64,000 nucleotides of DNA, taken from positions 1 to 64,000 of the forward strand of contig CAJQHR010000040.1 of NCBI GenBank assembly GCA_905478225.1. Reading direction: 5' to 3'. Shown one piece after another: positions 44,796-53,529 of the stretch (its first letter is position 1; each line of letters opens with the position of its first letter). Below the pieces are notes generated by a model, which saw only the letters and a list, made by a program, of their open reading frames with translations, had not been told where the DNA came from and searched no databases. The stretch is from an uncultured Crocinitomix sp. (GTDB lineage: Bacteria > Bacteroidota > Bacteroidia > Flavobacteriales_D > Crocinitomicaceae). Both the position numbers and the translations under genes were made by a program.

Positions 44796-44930
44796 TAAAA
44801 TGAATAGGCTGTTCCTTAAGAGAGCGTGACTTTTTTAAAAACTACCCATCATATTTGTCAAAGCATTCAGTAAAAGAGTAACCAATAATTATGCTTTCGT
44901 TTAGAATATTCCAATTTGGTACAAATAAAA

Positions 44931-44959
44931 ATCCCCTCACAACAATGTTGCAAGGGGAT
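44931..44959 (-). terminator. Intrinsic terminator of the HU gene
   Basis: Stem ATCCCCT/AGGGGAT (44931-44937 with 44953-44959) plus an inner CAACA/TGTTG pairing, followed on the minus strand by TTTTTATTTG. Confidence 0.85.
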
Positions 44960-44979
44960 AAATATCTAGAAGTAACTTC

Positions 44980-45252
44980 TTAGTTTACTTTTTTAGAAAG
45001 GTCTGCACCAGCTTTGAACTTAACAACGTTCTTAGCAGCAATTTGGATTTCTTTCCCAGTTTGAGGGTTTCTACCAGTTCTTGCAGCTCTATTAGAAATA
45101 GAGAAAGATCCGAATCCTACTAAAGAAACTTTGTCTCCTTTTTTCAATGCACCTTCTACTGCACCTGTCATTCCATCTAAAGCTCTTTTAGAGTCAGCTT
45201 TTGATAATCCTGAGTTTGATGCGATTGCATCTACTAATTCTGATTTGTTCAT
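44980..45252 (-). CDS. HU family DNA-binding protein
   Basis: A 90-residue histone-like protein: MNKSELVDAIASNSGLSKAD, VSLVGFGSFSISNRAARTGRNPQTGKEI with the DNA-binding beta arm (RTGRNPQTG), ending VVKFKAGADL. Normal length. It bends DNA and compacts the chromosome. It has its own promoter (45292-45321) and terminator. Confidence 0.96.
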   Translation of the reverse strand: MNKSELVDAIASNSGLSKADSKRALDGMTGAVEGALKKGDKVSLVGFGSFSISNRAARTGRNPQTGKEIQIAAKNVVKFKAGADLSKKVN

Positions 45253-45291
45253 AATTAAATTTATTTGTTTGTTAAAAAATTAATGTCGAGA

Positions 45292-45321
45292 CAAATATAT
45301 CTTTAAATCCTTATCCTGCAA
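45292..45321 (-). promoter_or_regulatory. Complete Bacteroidota-type promoter of the HU gene
   Basis: On the minus strand a TTG -33 box (45321-45319) is separated by 19 bases from the -7 element TATATTTG (45299-45292), the consensus spacing. The leader would be about 35 bases. This is the best promoter in the window. Confidence 0.72.
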
Positions 45322-45417
45322 GGAATACAGGCAAAAATAATGCGATTTTGTTAATAAAGTCGGCAAAATGTTGATAAGTGCGCCTAAAAACGCCTATTTA
45401 CGTCGGTTTTGCTCGGT

Positions 45418-45819
45418 TTATTTGGCATTAATAAAGATTCTATCTACACCTTTAAATTGAGGAGACTGTATTGATAATACTTTTACAGGCGCGGATGAGC
45501 GCACTTCTAGCCCATGTGGAGTATTTTTTGGAATGGTGAAAAAGTCTCCTTTTTTAATGACGAGTTTTTCGTCACCAATTGTCATTTCACCATTTCCTGA
45601 GATTACATATATGTTTTCGGTATGGTGAACATGTTTATGGAGCTTCACACTATTTTTTATCCAAATTAAGAAAGTGGTTTGTTCTGGCGAATCAGAAATC
45701 TTTCGCACATGGATGTTCTCATAAATTACATCCGGTTTTTCTTTTTTGAGTTTAAATACATCTTGACTGATGCCCTGAAAACCAAAAATGATAATTGTAA
45801 AAAGGATGTATTTTTTCAT
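45418..45819 (-). CDS. Secreted single-domain cupin protein
   Basis: 133 residues with a signal peptide (YILFTIIIFGFQGISQ) and a cupin barrel: metal-type motif 1 HKHVHHTENIYVISGNGEM near residues 60-78 and motif 2 FFTIPKNTPHGLEV. The His cluster suggests a bound metal. Substrate unknown; export to the periplasm is unusual for cupins acting on sugars or amino acids. It follows fmt by nine bases and is probably co-transcribed. Confidence 0.85.
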   Translation of the reverse strand: MKKYILFTIIIFGFQGISQDVFKLKKEKPDVIYENIHVRKISDSPEQTTFLIWIKNSVKLHKHVHHTENIYVISGNGEMTIGDEKLVIKKGDFFTIPKNTPHGLEVRSSAPVKVLSIQSPQFKGVDRIFINAK

Positions 45820-45828
45820 GGTATATAA

Positions 45829-46785
45829 TTATAGTATCACTAAATCGTATGTATCAAACTTAAAGCCTTGTGCAAATTGATCGATTGACATGCGCTTTTT
45901 ATCTTCTAATTGTAATTCTTCTATTTTGAGCCAGCCATCATTTGTTCCAAAAAATACGCCGTCTTCTTTCACCGCAATTTCCCCTGTATGGTTTATATGA
46001 TCTACTGAAGGCTTCGTTTTGAATATTTTAAGAGACTTTGTTTTTCCCTCGGCTGGTTTTAAGGCTGTCCATGCAGCAGGGTAGGGTGAAAGTCCTCTTA
46101 TTTTATTATAGATGTTTAAAGTGCTGTTGTTCCAATTGATTTTGCAATCAGGTTTAAATATTTTAGGGGCATGTTTTAATTCGCTTGTTTCAAAAAACTC
46201 GGATTGATCTTTTGCCGTTGCAGTGCCATTAAATATATGGCGCACTGTATTCGTGAGTAAGGTTGCCCCGGCAACCATTAACTTGTCATGTATTGTTCCA
46301 GCGCTATCTTCTTCACCAATCGGAATTTTGACGTTATCAATGATTTTGCCAGTGTCAATTTCTTTCTCTATAAAAAACGTGGTGGCTCCTGTTTCTTTAT
46401 CTCCATTTATAACCGCCCAGTTAATTGGTGCCGCACCTCTATATTTTGGTAATAAAGACCCATGCAGGTTAATGGTTCCTTTTGGGGGCATGTCCCATAC
46501 CATTTCGGGCAGCATTCTAAATGCAACAACAACAAATAAATCGGCATTAATTTCGCGCAGAGCATTTATAAATTCCTCGGATTTGAGTTTCTCTGGTTGC
46601 AGAACTGGAATTTGGTGCTGAACAGCAAATTGTTTCACTGCAGATTCGCGCAGCTGTTGCCCACGGCCCGCAGGACGATCTGGACTGGTTATCACGCCCA
46701 CTACATTTTCACTGTTCTCAATTAATTGTTTTAAAGATTCAACCGCAAAGTCCGGTGTTCCCATAAAGACTATTTTTTCACTCAT
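45829..46785 (-). CDS. fmt: Methionyl-tRNA formyltransferase
   Basis: Fmt formylates initiator Met-tRNA. The 318 residues show VFMGTPDFAVESLKQLIE at the start, the formyl-THF motif INLHGSLLPKYRGAAPINWAVINGD split near 105-130 (catalytic Asn, His), TGATTFFIEKEIDTG with the catalytic Asp, and the C-terminal tRNA-binding OB-like domain (about 205-318). Length is normal. Confidence 0.96.
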   Translation of the reverse strand: MSEKIVFMGTPDFAVESLKQLIENSENVVGVITSPDRPAGRGQQLRESAVKQFAVQHQIPVLQPEKLKSEEFINALREINADLFVVVAFRMLPEMVWDMPPKGTINLHGSLLPKYRGAAPINWAVINGDKETGATTFFIEKEIDTGKIIDNVKIPIGEEDSAGTIHDKLMVAGATLLTNTVRHIFNGTATAKDQSEFFETSELKHAPKIFKPDCKINWNNSTLNIYNKIRGLSPYPAAWTALKPAEGKTKSLKIFKTKPSVDHINHTGEIAVKEDGVFFGTNDGWLKIEELQLEDKKRMSIDQFAQGFKFDTYDLVIL

Positions 46786-46860
46786 ACACTCGTTTTTTAT
46801 AATATACTATTGTCCTGCTGGAAATATAGCAAAATTAATTCTTTCACTGATGGATATAGA

Positions 46861-48210
46861 CTAAACAGAAGGACTTTGAATCCCTTTTTGTCTAACCATT
46901 AAATAAACAAAACTGAAGAGACCTAATGAACCAAAATAAATGTATTCAACCCACCATATGTGTTTTATGTCCCATTCCCATAAATAAATAAAATAATAAC
47001 AACCTATTAAATAGAACATGATGGCAACCGCCTCGATTATAAAGGTCATTTTGGTTTCGCCTAAACCTGCTACTGAATTTAAATAGACCACAGCAAATGA
47101 GAAAATGAATATTGATCCACTAACAAATTGCAAAATATAAATACTGTCGGCCAATACCTTTGGGTCAAGGTTTGGATTGTGATCAATCATTCTAATTAGC
47201 GTTTCTGGATACAATAATGCGCCGTGGAAGAAAATAATCGTAAATAGCACGGAGAGAAAAATGATTCTGCGCTGAATTTTTGGGATGATATGTTGTTTAC
47301 CTTGCCCCACGAGGTTACTTATTATAGTGCGTGTGGCTGCACCAAAACCAAACAGTGGCACAAATGCCAAGAAGTACATATACTTTATGTTATTTGCGGA
47401 TTCGAGCGCAGCAGTGCCCATATGCTCTATTAGAGTGAAAAAAACGAGCCATGTACTAAGTGAAAGTACACCTTGAAGCATTAGGGGATAACTCAGTTTT
47501 AATAAACTGAGGTGCTTTCTTAGATTTAATTTATCGCGCAGTTGTTTATAAGCATATTTATTAAATGCAGTTGACTTAATCAAATAGATCAGTAGAAATA
47601 AGAATCCAACAAGTTCTGAAATGGATGAAGCTAGCGGAGCACCCTGCAGCCCTAAAGCGGGCATTCCCATATTACCGTGAATAAATAAATAGTCTAAGAA
47701 AATATTACACACCGCTATTAATAAAGCGGAAACAAGAATTATGTTTGTTCTACCCAGCCCAATAAAGAATCCCACAAGGATCATATGCTGCGCCGCAAAG
47801 AATAATCCCCAACCGCGTACTTTTATAAAATCAATCATGGCTTGCGCTACATCACTTGACTCTGATAACCCAATAATAACGGCTTCACCAAAGATGAATA
47901 GTATTGCAAAGAGTAAACCGCTGAGGAAGAGTTGAAATATTTGAGCGTTGAATAGGGTGTCTCCAATTGATGCTCTAGCACCAGCTCCATCTTTATTAGC
48001 AACAGTAATTTGAACACCATCAGCCAATCCTCTGCAAAACATAAATAATGAAATGTACATGAGACTGCCGTTGCCAAAAGCTCCTATGACAATATCTCCT
48101 AGTTCGCTAACAAATACAGCATCCGTAATTGTGACAATTGATTGTACAAACGTGCCCAACATTAAGGGCGCGGTGATTTTCAATATTGCACGATACGTAT
48201 ATTTTTGCAT
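46861..48210 (-). CDS. MATE family efflux transporter
   Basis: 449 residues with twelve membrane segments in two similar halves, the MatE pattern: TAPLMLGTFVQSIVTITDAVFVSELG at the start (first helix and the conserved aspartate) and YPLMLQGVLSLSTWLVFFTLIEHMG in the second half. Such proteins export cations or drugs using sodium or proton gradients. The substrate cannot be told. It overlaps no neighbour but lies four bases from the RlmI-like gene end and is probably co-transcribed with it. Confidence 0.93.
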   Translation of the reverse strand: MQKYTYRAILKITAPLMLGTFVQSIVTITDAVFVSELGDIVIGAFGNGSLMYISLFMFCRGLADGVQITVANKDGAGARASIGDTLFNAQIFQLFLSGLLFAILFIFGEAVIIGLSESSDVAQAMIDFIKVRGWGLFFAAQHMILVGFFIGLGRTNIILVSALLIAVCNIFLDYLFIHGNMGMPALGLQGAPLASSISELVGFLFLLIYLIKSTAFNKYAYKQLRDKLNLRKHLSLLKLSYPLMLQGVLSLSTWLVFFTLIEHMGTAALESANNIKYMYFLAFVPLFGFGAATRTIISNLVGQGKQHIIPKIQRRIIFLSVLFTIIFFHGALLYPETLIRMIDHNPNLDPKVLADSIYILQFVSGSIFIFSFAVVYLNSVAGLGETKMTFIIEAVAIMFYLIGCYYFIYLWEWDIKHIWWVEYIYFGSLGLFSFVYLMVRQKGIQSPSV

Positions 48211-48214
48211 GAAA

Positions 48215-49402
48215 TTACTCTACTTGGATCACCAAGCCTTTTAGATATTCACCCTCAGGATGCGTTGAACTTATGGGATGATCTGCTGGTTGATGCAATT
48301 GTTCTAAGATACGAACCTTTCGTTCTACGGCTATAGATGCAGCAATTATCGTATTGGTGAACAATGTTTTATCGACTACCTGTGAGCAACTAAATGTAAA
48401 AATGATTCCCCCTGGTTTAATTTGACGCATGGCATGTGCATTCAATCTTTTATAACCTTGAATGGCATTATGTTTTGCGCTTCGGTGTTTTGCAAATGCA
48501 GGTGGATCCAAAATAATTACATCATAATCTACGGGCAAGTCTTTAATGTAATCCATTGCATCTGCCACAATAGATTTATGTTTGCCTTCAGGAAAGTTGC
48601 CTAGTGCAATATTTTCGTCCGTTAAATCAATTGCTTTTTTCGAAGCGTCTAACGAATGCGCTAGCTCTGCACCCGCGTTTAAAGCAAAAACAGAAAATCC
48701 GCCAGAATAACAAAATGTATTCAATACTTTTTTTCCTTTAGCGTATCTGCTCAAGAGTTTTCTGTTCTCTCTTTGATCAATAAAAAATCCAGTTTTTTGA
48801 CCTGTGACCCAATTGATAGCAAACTTATTTCCGTATTCAAGCGCAATTTGCGGTGTTTCTACCTCATTGTGTAACCAGCGGTCACCTGTATAATCGGTAT
48901 ATGTTTTTGGAAGTGTGCCCGTACATTTTAGATAAATTGAATTGACCTTGTCACCAATAACGGTTAATAGTGCTTCCTTAATTTTTTCAATATCTAAATA
49001 CATTCCAATGCTGTGGCACTGCACAACAAGGTGACCTGCATAATGATCAATAATTAATCCTGGCAAAAAATCTCCTTCGGCGTGAATCAGTCTAAAAATA
49101 TTGGTTTCTTCAGAATCAACCAATCCGAGTGAAGTTCGCAAGGTCCAAGCAGATGCAATTCTTTGCTCATATATATTTTCAGTCAACTGTTCATTCCCAA
49201 ATAAAAGCACACGCACCATGATGCTTCCGTTTTGATAATGGCCATATCCTAAATGACGTCCTTTATTTGCGACAACTTCAACAAAACTACCTTCCGATAT
49301 TTCACCAATTTGTTCCTTTATGGCTCCAGAGAACACCCAAGGGTGTCTTCTGACAATAGATTTGTCTTTTCCAGGTTTTAATACAATTTTTGGTATATCC
49401 AC
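48215..49402 (-). CDS. Class I SAM-dependent rRNA methyltransferase, RlmI-like
   Basis: 395 residues: an N-terminal PUA domain (VRRHPWVFSGAIKE, about 15-75) and a Rossmann methyltransferase domain with NTFCYSGGFSVFALNAGA (motif I), VIILDPPAFAKHR (motif IV, PPAF) and FTFSCSQVVD near the end, which in RlmI (m5C1962 of 23S rRNA) carries the catalytic cysteine. Family members are RlmI/RlmK-like; the modified base is inferred. Confidence 0.9.
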   Translation of the reverse strand: MDIPKIVLKPGKDKSIVRRHPWVFSGAIKEQIGEISEGSFVEVVANKGRHLGYGHYQNGSIMVRVLLFGNEQLTENIYEQRIASAWTLRTSLGLVDSEETNIFRLIHAEGDFLPGLIIDHYAGHLVVQCHSIGMYLDIEKIKEALLTVIGDKVNSIYLKCTGTLPKTYTDYTGDRWLHNEVETPQIALEYGNKFAINWVTGQKTGFFIDQRENRKLLSRYAKGKKVLNTFCYSGGFSVFALNAGAELAHSLDASKKAIDLTDENIALGNFPEGKHKSIVADAMDYIKDLPVDYDVIILDPPAFAKHRSAKHNAIQGYKRLNAHAMRQIKPGGIIFTFSCSQVVDKTLFTNTIIAASIAVERKVRILEQLHQPADHPISSTHPEGEYLKGLVIQVE

Positions 49403-49523
49403 AACGGTTGTTTTAATGTGTGCTCGAAATTAACAAATCCAATGCCCATTTGATAATATTTGAGCAACTAAAATCGAGTTACCTTGATGAGGGAGATATT
49501 TCTATTGGTATATGGACAGCGGT

Positions 49524-50267
49524 TTACTTCTCTTTTATTTCGTCGTGATTCAGAATTGGATTTGTATCTTCTTCTGGAATGGGATCACTCTGTAATAATA
49601 AATAAACGTTAAAAGCAATGATACCAATTGCAAAGAAAATAATTAAATGGTGTCCAAATAAGGCATTATGTCCAAATAGATATTGCCCATTAATAACGAT
49701 ATAGGTAATAAACCAAAGAAATAAACTCGTCAGTAGAATAATTAAAACGTCTGTGCTGTCAGATCTTTTTTCACTCACTAAAGTAGATAGTTTTCTGCCC
49801 GCAAAATAAATTCCTACAATTGCTGCAATGCAAACAATGTATGCCACAAACTTATTAAATGGAGGATCGAAAAACCAAATGAGGTTAATTCGCGGAATGA
49901 TGAAATAAGAAATCAACAAGCCAATTAACAAAACCAGCCATTTTGCCAGTGTCTTTTTCCATTCGCTAGGATTGTAATTAAGATACATTACCGCTCTGAG
50001 TAAGAATAACAAGGCAAAAATAATGGTCAAAACACTAATAACATAAGTTGTTTTCCAGATACCAGGATTGACATTATTAAATAAGAGAAGACCTTCACGT
50101 GGATCATTAAATCCGGCGTTAAATCCATCTACATAACCATCTTCATGGCCTTCGTTATAACCTTGTTTAATTCCTTTGTCAAATGCTTCTTCAGCAGTGA
50201 GTTCTTGACAAGAGCCAACCATAAGTAATAAAATCAATGCGAATATTGGTGAGAGGTATCTTTTCAT
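49524..50267 (-). CDS. Unknown lipoprotein with glycine-rich repeat and five to six membrane helices
   Basis: 247 residues. The signal sequence ends in a lipobox (LLMVGSC). The mature N-terminus has a four-residue rhythmic G repeat, GIKQGYNEGHEDGYVDGFN, with a glycine every fourth residue, which resembles glycine-zipper or coiled YxxG repeats. It is followed by five or six hydrophobic helices (about residues 75-95, 105-125, 138-155, 175-195, 205-222) and an acidic tail. I do not recognise a family. Lipid anchor plus inner-membrane helices is an unusual combination. Confidence 0.7.
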   Translation of the reverse strand: MKRYLSPIFALILLLMVGSCQELTAEEAFDKGIKQGYNEGHEDGYVDGFNAGFNDPREGLLLFNNVNPGIWKTTYVISVLTIIFALLFLLRAVMYLNYNPSEWKKTLAKWLVLLIGLLISYFIIPRINLIWFFDPPFNKFVAYIVCIAAIVGIYFAGRKLSTLVSEKRSDSTDVLIILLTSLFLWFITYIVINGQYLFGHNALFGHHLIIFFAIGIIAFNVYLLLQSDPIPEEDTNPILNHDEIKEK

Positions 50268-50321
50268 ATTGATGCGTATTTCATTTCTAATGGTGGAATT
50301 GGATTACATCTTCCACATTAT

Positions 50322-50329
50322 CAAAGATA
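50322..50329 (-). promoter_or_regulatory. Promoter -7 element for the glycine-repeat lipoprotein
   Basis: Minus-strand TATCTTTG, exact TAnnTTTG, 54 bases before the ATG at 50267. Confidence 0.45.
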
Positions 50330-50383
50330 CTTAAAACAGACGACATCAGGTGAAGAGGATTCAAAGAATTTGAGCACTCATTT

Positions 50384-51508
50384 TTATAAATCGGTATCGA
50401 GCATTTCAACTTGGCGACCCATTTTCTTTTGAATGATTTTAAAATGGTGTCTTTCCTCATCAGAAACGAATGTTATTGCCTGACCTTCTGCACCTGCGCG
50501 ACCTGTTCTTCCAACCCGGTGAACATAATCTTTAGGCGAGCGGGGCAATTCATAGTTGATGACAGTTGGCAAACCTTCAATATCAATTCCACGCGCTAAT
50601 AAATCAGTAGCAACCAAAGCTCGAATTTTACCTGCTTTAAAATCGGCCAAGGCATTTAAACGTGCCGACTGGCTTTTTTTGCTGTGCACAGCGACTGCTT
50701 CAATACCATTTTTGCGCAATTTGTTGGCCACATTATCTGCTTTATAAACAGATGCCGTGAAAATTAAAACTTGCTTGAGGTTTTTAGATTTGATGAGGTG
50801 TCTAAGAAAGGGACCTTTTTTATCTGCATCAACAAAATAACCCGTTTGATGAATGAGATCAAGGTTTTCCTTTTCCTCCTCTATTTTAACAACTATGGGA
50901 TTATCGAGAATAATTTCATGAATGGCCTTGATGTCGGGATTTAGGGTGGCGGAAAACAATAAGTTTTGCCTTTTACTTGGCAATAACTTGAAAATGGCAT
51001 TCATTTCATCTCTAAAACCAAGGTTCAACATTTTATCCGCTTCGTCTAATACCAAGGTTGAAATGTTGGTAAGATGCACGGCTTTAGAATTTACTAAATC
51101 AATTAAACGTCCAGGAGTTGCAACAAGAATGTTCACATTCTGCAAACCAATCATCTGTGGATTAATTGAAACCCCACCATAGACGGCCATTGTTTTGATA
51201 TGGTCTGGTAAATGATGTGAAAATTGCGTGAAAACATCTTGCACTTGAACGGCTAGTTCTCGCGTAGGAACGAGCACTAAAACATCTATATGTCTGTTTT
51301 TAGGTTTCGAACGTTTTAACATGTTCGATAAAACGGGCAACACATAGCTGGCTGTTTTGCCAGAACCCGTTTTGGCAATCCCCAAAAGATCTCCACCAGT
51401 CAAAATTGCCGGTATGGCCTTTTCTTGAATAGGGTAGGGAGCTGTGAAATTTTGCTCGGCTAACGTATCCAATAATACAAGAGGTAATCCTAAATTCTTA
51501 AATGCCAT
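50384..51508 (-). CDS. DEAD-box RNA helicase, RhlE-like
   Basis: A 374-residue two-domain helicase: Q motif FTAPYPIQEKAIP, Walker A AKTGSGKT, PTRELAVQ, TPGRLID, DEAD, SATL, then the second RecA domain with ATDLLARGID and HRVGRTGRAG. Length ends right after domain 2, so the basic C-terminal tail typical of RhlE is absent. I use the ATG at 51508 because FKNLGLP starts the domain; the frame also has an in-frame TTG at 51520. A promoter element lies at 51558-51565. Confidence 0.93.
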   Translation of the reverse strand: MAFKNLGLPLVLLDTLAEQNFTAPYPIQEKAIPAILTGGDLLGIAKTGSGKTASYVLPVLSNMLKRSKPKNRHIDVLVLVPTRELAVQVQDVFTQFSHHLPDHIKTMAVYGGVSINPQMIGLQNVNILVATPGRLIDLVNSKAVHLTNISTLVLDEADKMLNLGFRDEMNAIFKLLPSKRQNLLFSATLNPDIKAIHEIILDNPIVVKIEEEKENLDLIHQTGYFVDADKKGPFLRHLIKSKNLKQVLIFTASVYKADNVANKLRKNGIEAVAVHSKKSQSARLNALADFKAGKIRALVATDLLARGIDIEGLPTVINYELPRSPKDYVHRVGRTGRAGAEGQAITFVSDEERHHFKIIQKKMGRQVEMLDTDL

Positions 51509-51557
51509 CCATTTGATCAATTATGCGCACATGTTTATATGCTTGCTTTGCGAATGA

Positions 51558-51565
51558 CAAAAGTA
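51558..51565 (-). promoter_or_regulatory. Promoter -7 element for the DEAD-box helicase
   Basis: Minus-strand TACTTTTG, exact TAnnTTTG, 49 bases before the ATG at 51508. Confidence 0.5.
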
Positions 51566-51608
51566 CATGATCTTGAATGACTTTTGTACTTGATTGCACA
51601 TAAAAAAA

Positions 51609-51648
51609 GGAATGATTTCTAGAACATTAAAAGTTCAAAAATCATTCC
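51609..51648 (-). terminator. Intrinsic terminator upstream of the helicase gene
   Basis: Perfect 10-base stem GGAATGATTT/AAATCATTCC (51609-51618 with 51639-51648) and a T-run on the minus strand (51602-51608 are A on plus). It ends the minus-strand transcription unit containing the small membrane protein. Confidence 0.85.
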
Positions 51649-51752
51649 GCTACAATTTATCATCTATTATACAGCTCACACCGTTAAATGGTTTCAAAGG
51701 AGTTCTGAGAAAAAAAGAATGATAATGGTTGTAATAATGAATTTATGTGTTT

Positions 51753-52085
51753 TTACAAAAATGAGCTATTGATAAGCGCTTGAATCGAAAGAATTATTAT
51801 AACAAGTGAAAGAAGCGACCATAGCATGAATGATCTAATAGAGAAATTTGTAAAAGGTAGTTTGTTTCCAGGTTCATATGCTGTGTGTTGCTCTTGCATT
51901 AAAATATCTTTTGAATCATAAGATTGCAGAATGACTTGTCTGCCCGTCAGAATTTTCATACGAATAAAGAGGACTAACAATAATACCGCCGGAAGCAATA
52001 AAGATGTCACTTCGACAAAATTCATCTTAGATTGATCAATTGTATTCGACCACGGAAGATCACACAGTAAACCTACTAATCCCAT
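51753..52085 (-). CDS. Small two-helix membrane protein, unknown
   Basis: 110 residues with two hydrophobic segments (about residues 27-42 and 86-106) flanking a polar central loop. No family recognised. It starts 86 bases after the lipoprotein gene stop at 52172 and ends 105 bases before the terminator at 51609-51648, so it is probably the last gene of the yggS-lipoprotein unit. Confidence 0.6.
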   Translation of the reverse strand: MGLVGLLCDLPWSNTIDQSKMNFVEVTSLLLPAVLLLVLFIRMKILTGRQVILQSYDSKDILMQEQHTAYEPGNKLPFTNFSIRSFMLWSLLSLVIIILSIQALINSSFL

Positions 52086-52171
52086 ATCCTCAATTTTTTA
52101 TGAATATACAAAATCAAAATTTAATTCGGTTTCTAGCACAAAACAAGTGGAGGGGAAATCCAATGCAATTA

Positions 52172-52855
52172 TTAATGGTCAAATTCTGGACAAGGCGCCG
52201 TATTTAATTTTTCGACACCATGCGCATCTATATAATAGTTGTTTCCATAATGAGCAACTGTGCCAAATTCAAAATCACCCCAAATTTCAATTTCTTCTGT
52301 TGGATCAGACATATCGGTGTAATAATTCCCCGATTCACTGTGTAAATTTGCAGAGCGCACAGTGAGGGTGATTTTTTCTTCATTCGGTTGAACAAATATT
52401 TCTTCGATTGCAAAAAGGAAAAGATCTTGACCTTGAAATTCTAAAAAAGGTTCATAAAAGCCATAAAACTCTTCAAGTTCAGCATTTTCAGAACTAGTTA
52501 AAAAGCGGAGGGAACCGTTAAAGCGTTCGTCGCAAATCCTGTTGTAACCAGTATAACCGTCTTGTGTTTGTAAAACATTTATTAATGTGAATTCTTCGTT
52601 GTTAGGATCCGCAGCGCCAATTTCTTCTAGTATTTCTGACATATCTTGGCGCGACTCTAAGAGTCCCATCTCTGTGAAGTGATCATAAAACAGTCTATTT
52701 TTTTCTACTTGCTGATCCTGAATGAATGGATCAGTTACTTCAGGTCTATCGCTCAATATCTCCGGTGAGATTGATTCATTCACCTCAGAATTAGATTGAC
52801 AAGCTGCTAATAATAGCACTAAACTGAATAGTAATATCGTGTTTATTTGAATCAT
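52172..52855 (-). CDS. Unknown lipoprotein
   Basis: 227 residues; the signal peptide ends in a lipobox (LLLAAC). The mature region is acidic with NRLFYDHFTEMGLLESRQDM and EFYGFYEPFLEFQGQDLFLF; no motif recognised. Its ATG lies eight bases after the YggS stop. Ends with a short CPEF cysteine motif, possibly in a disulfide. Confidence 0.7.
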   Translation of the reverse strand: MIQINTILLFSLVLLLAACQSNSEVNESISPEILSDRPEVTDPFIQDQQVEKNRLFYDHFTEMGLLESRQDMSEILEEIGAADPNNEEFTLINVLQTQDGYTGYNRICDERFNGSLRFLTSSENAELEEFYGFYEPFLEFQGQDLFLFAIEEIFVQPNEEKITLTVRSANLHSESGNYYTDMSDPTEEIEIWGDFEFGTVAHYGNNYYIDAHGVEKLNTAPCPEFDH

Positions 52856-52863
52856 AATAAAAA

Positions 52864-53526
52864 TTAACCTCGACTCCCAAAAATAGAACTCCCCAACCTG
52901 ATCATAGTGCTACCTTCTTCAATCGCAATTTCATAATCTCCACTCATTCCCATAGAGATCTCCGTGAAATGTGGCAATTGTGCGCTGAATTTGGATTTAA
53001 TTTCATCAAAAATTTCTTTTAAGGCTCTAAATTCTGCATGAATTTGTTCTAAACTATCTGTAAACGTGGCCATGCCCATCACACCGCACACTCGAATATT
53101 ATTTAGTGAAGAAAACGCATCAGATTTCAATATTTCTTCAAACTCTTCAAAAGAAAGTCCAAATTTTGTGGCTTCTTGCGCAATGTGGAATTGGAACAAA
53201 CAATTAATGGTTCGCTCATTTTTGAAAGCTTGTTTATTAATTTCTCGCAAAAGCTTAAATGAGTCAACTCCGTGGATGAGGTGAACAAAAGGAGCAATCT
53301 TTTTCACTTTTTTAGATTGTAAATGCCCAATCATATGCCACTTAACATCTTTAGGTAAAACCGTATACTTTTCTTCTAATTCTTGCACCCGATTTTCACC
53401 AAAGTGCCGTTGTCCAGCCTCGTATGCTTCTTCTAGCATTGGCACAGGCTTAGTTTTGGATACAGCAACCAATTTAACGTTTTCCGGAATTGCGGTTTTT
53501 ATTTTTTTTAAATCTTCTTTAATCAT
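52864..53526 (-). CDS. YggS/PROSC-family pyridoxal phosphate-binding protein
   Basis: 220 residues of the alanine-racemase-fold PLP homeostasis protein. Signatures: VKLVAVSKTKP with the PLP-binding lysine near residue 25, HFGENRVQEL, WHMIGHLQSKK, CGVMGMATF, and SMGMSGDYEIAIEEGSTMIRLG near the end. It binds PLP without known catalysis and affects amino acid and vitamin B6 balance. It follows the DUF1015 gene by three bases. Confidence 0.95.
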   Translation of the reverse strand: MIKEDLKKIKTAIPENVKLVAVSKTKPVPMLEEAYEAGQRHFGENRVQELEEKYTVLPKDVKWHMIGHLQSKKVKKIAPFVHLIHGVDSFKLLREINKQAFKNERTINCLFQFHIAQEATKFGLSFEEFEEILKSDAFSSLNNIRVCGVMGMATFTDSLEQIHAEFRALKEIFDEIKSKFSAQLPHFTEISMGMSGDYEIAIEEGSTMIRLGSSIFGSRG

Positions 53527-53529
53527 AGT

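Noticed and set aside
44841-44940. Minus-strand open stretch after the HU gene reading NWNILNESIIIGYSFTE
   Set aside because: Only about 33 codons, crosses the HU terminator stem, and has no start or homologue that I recognise.
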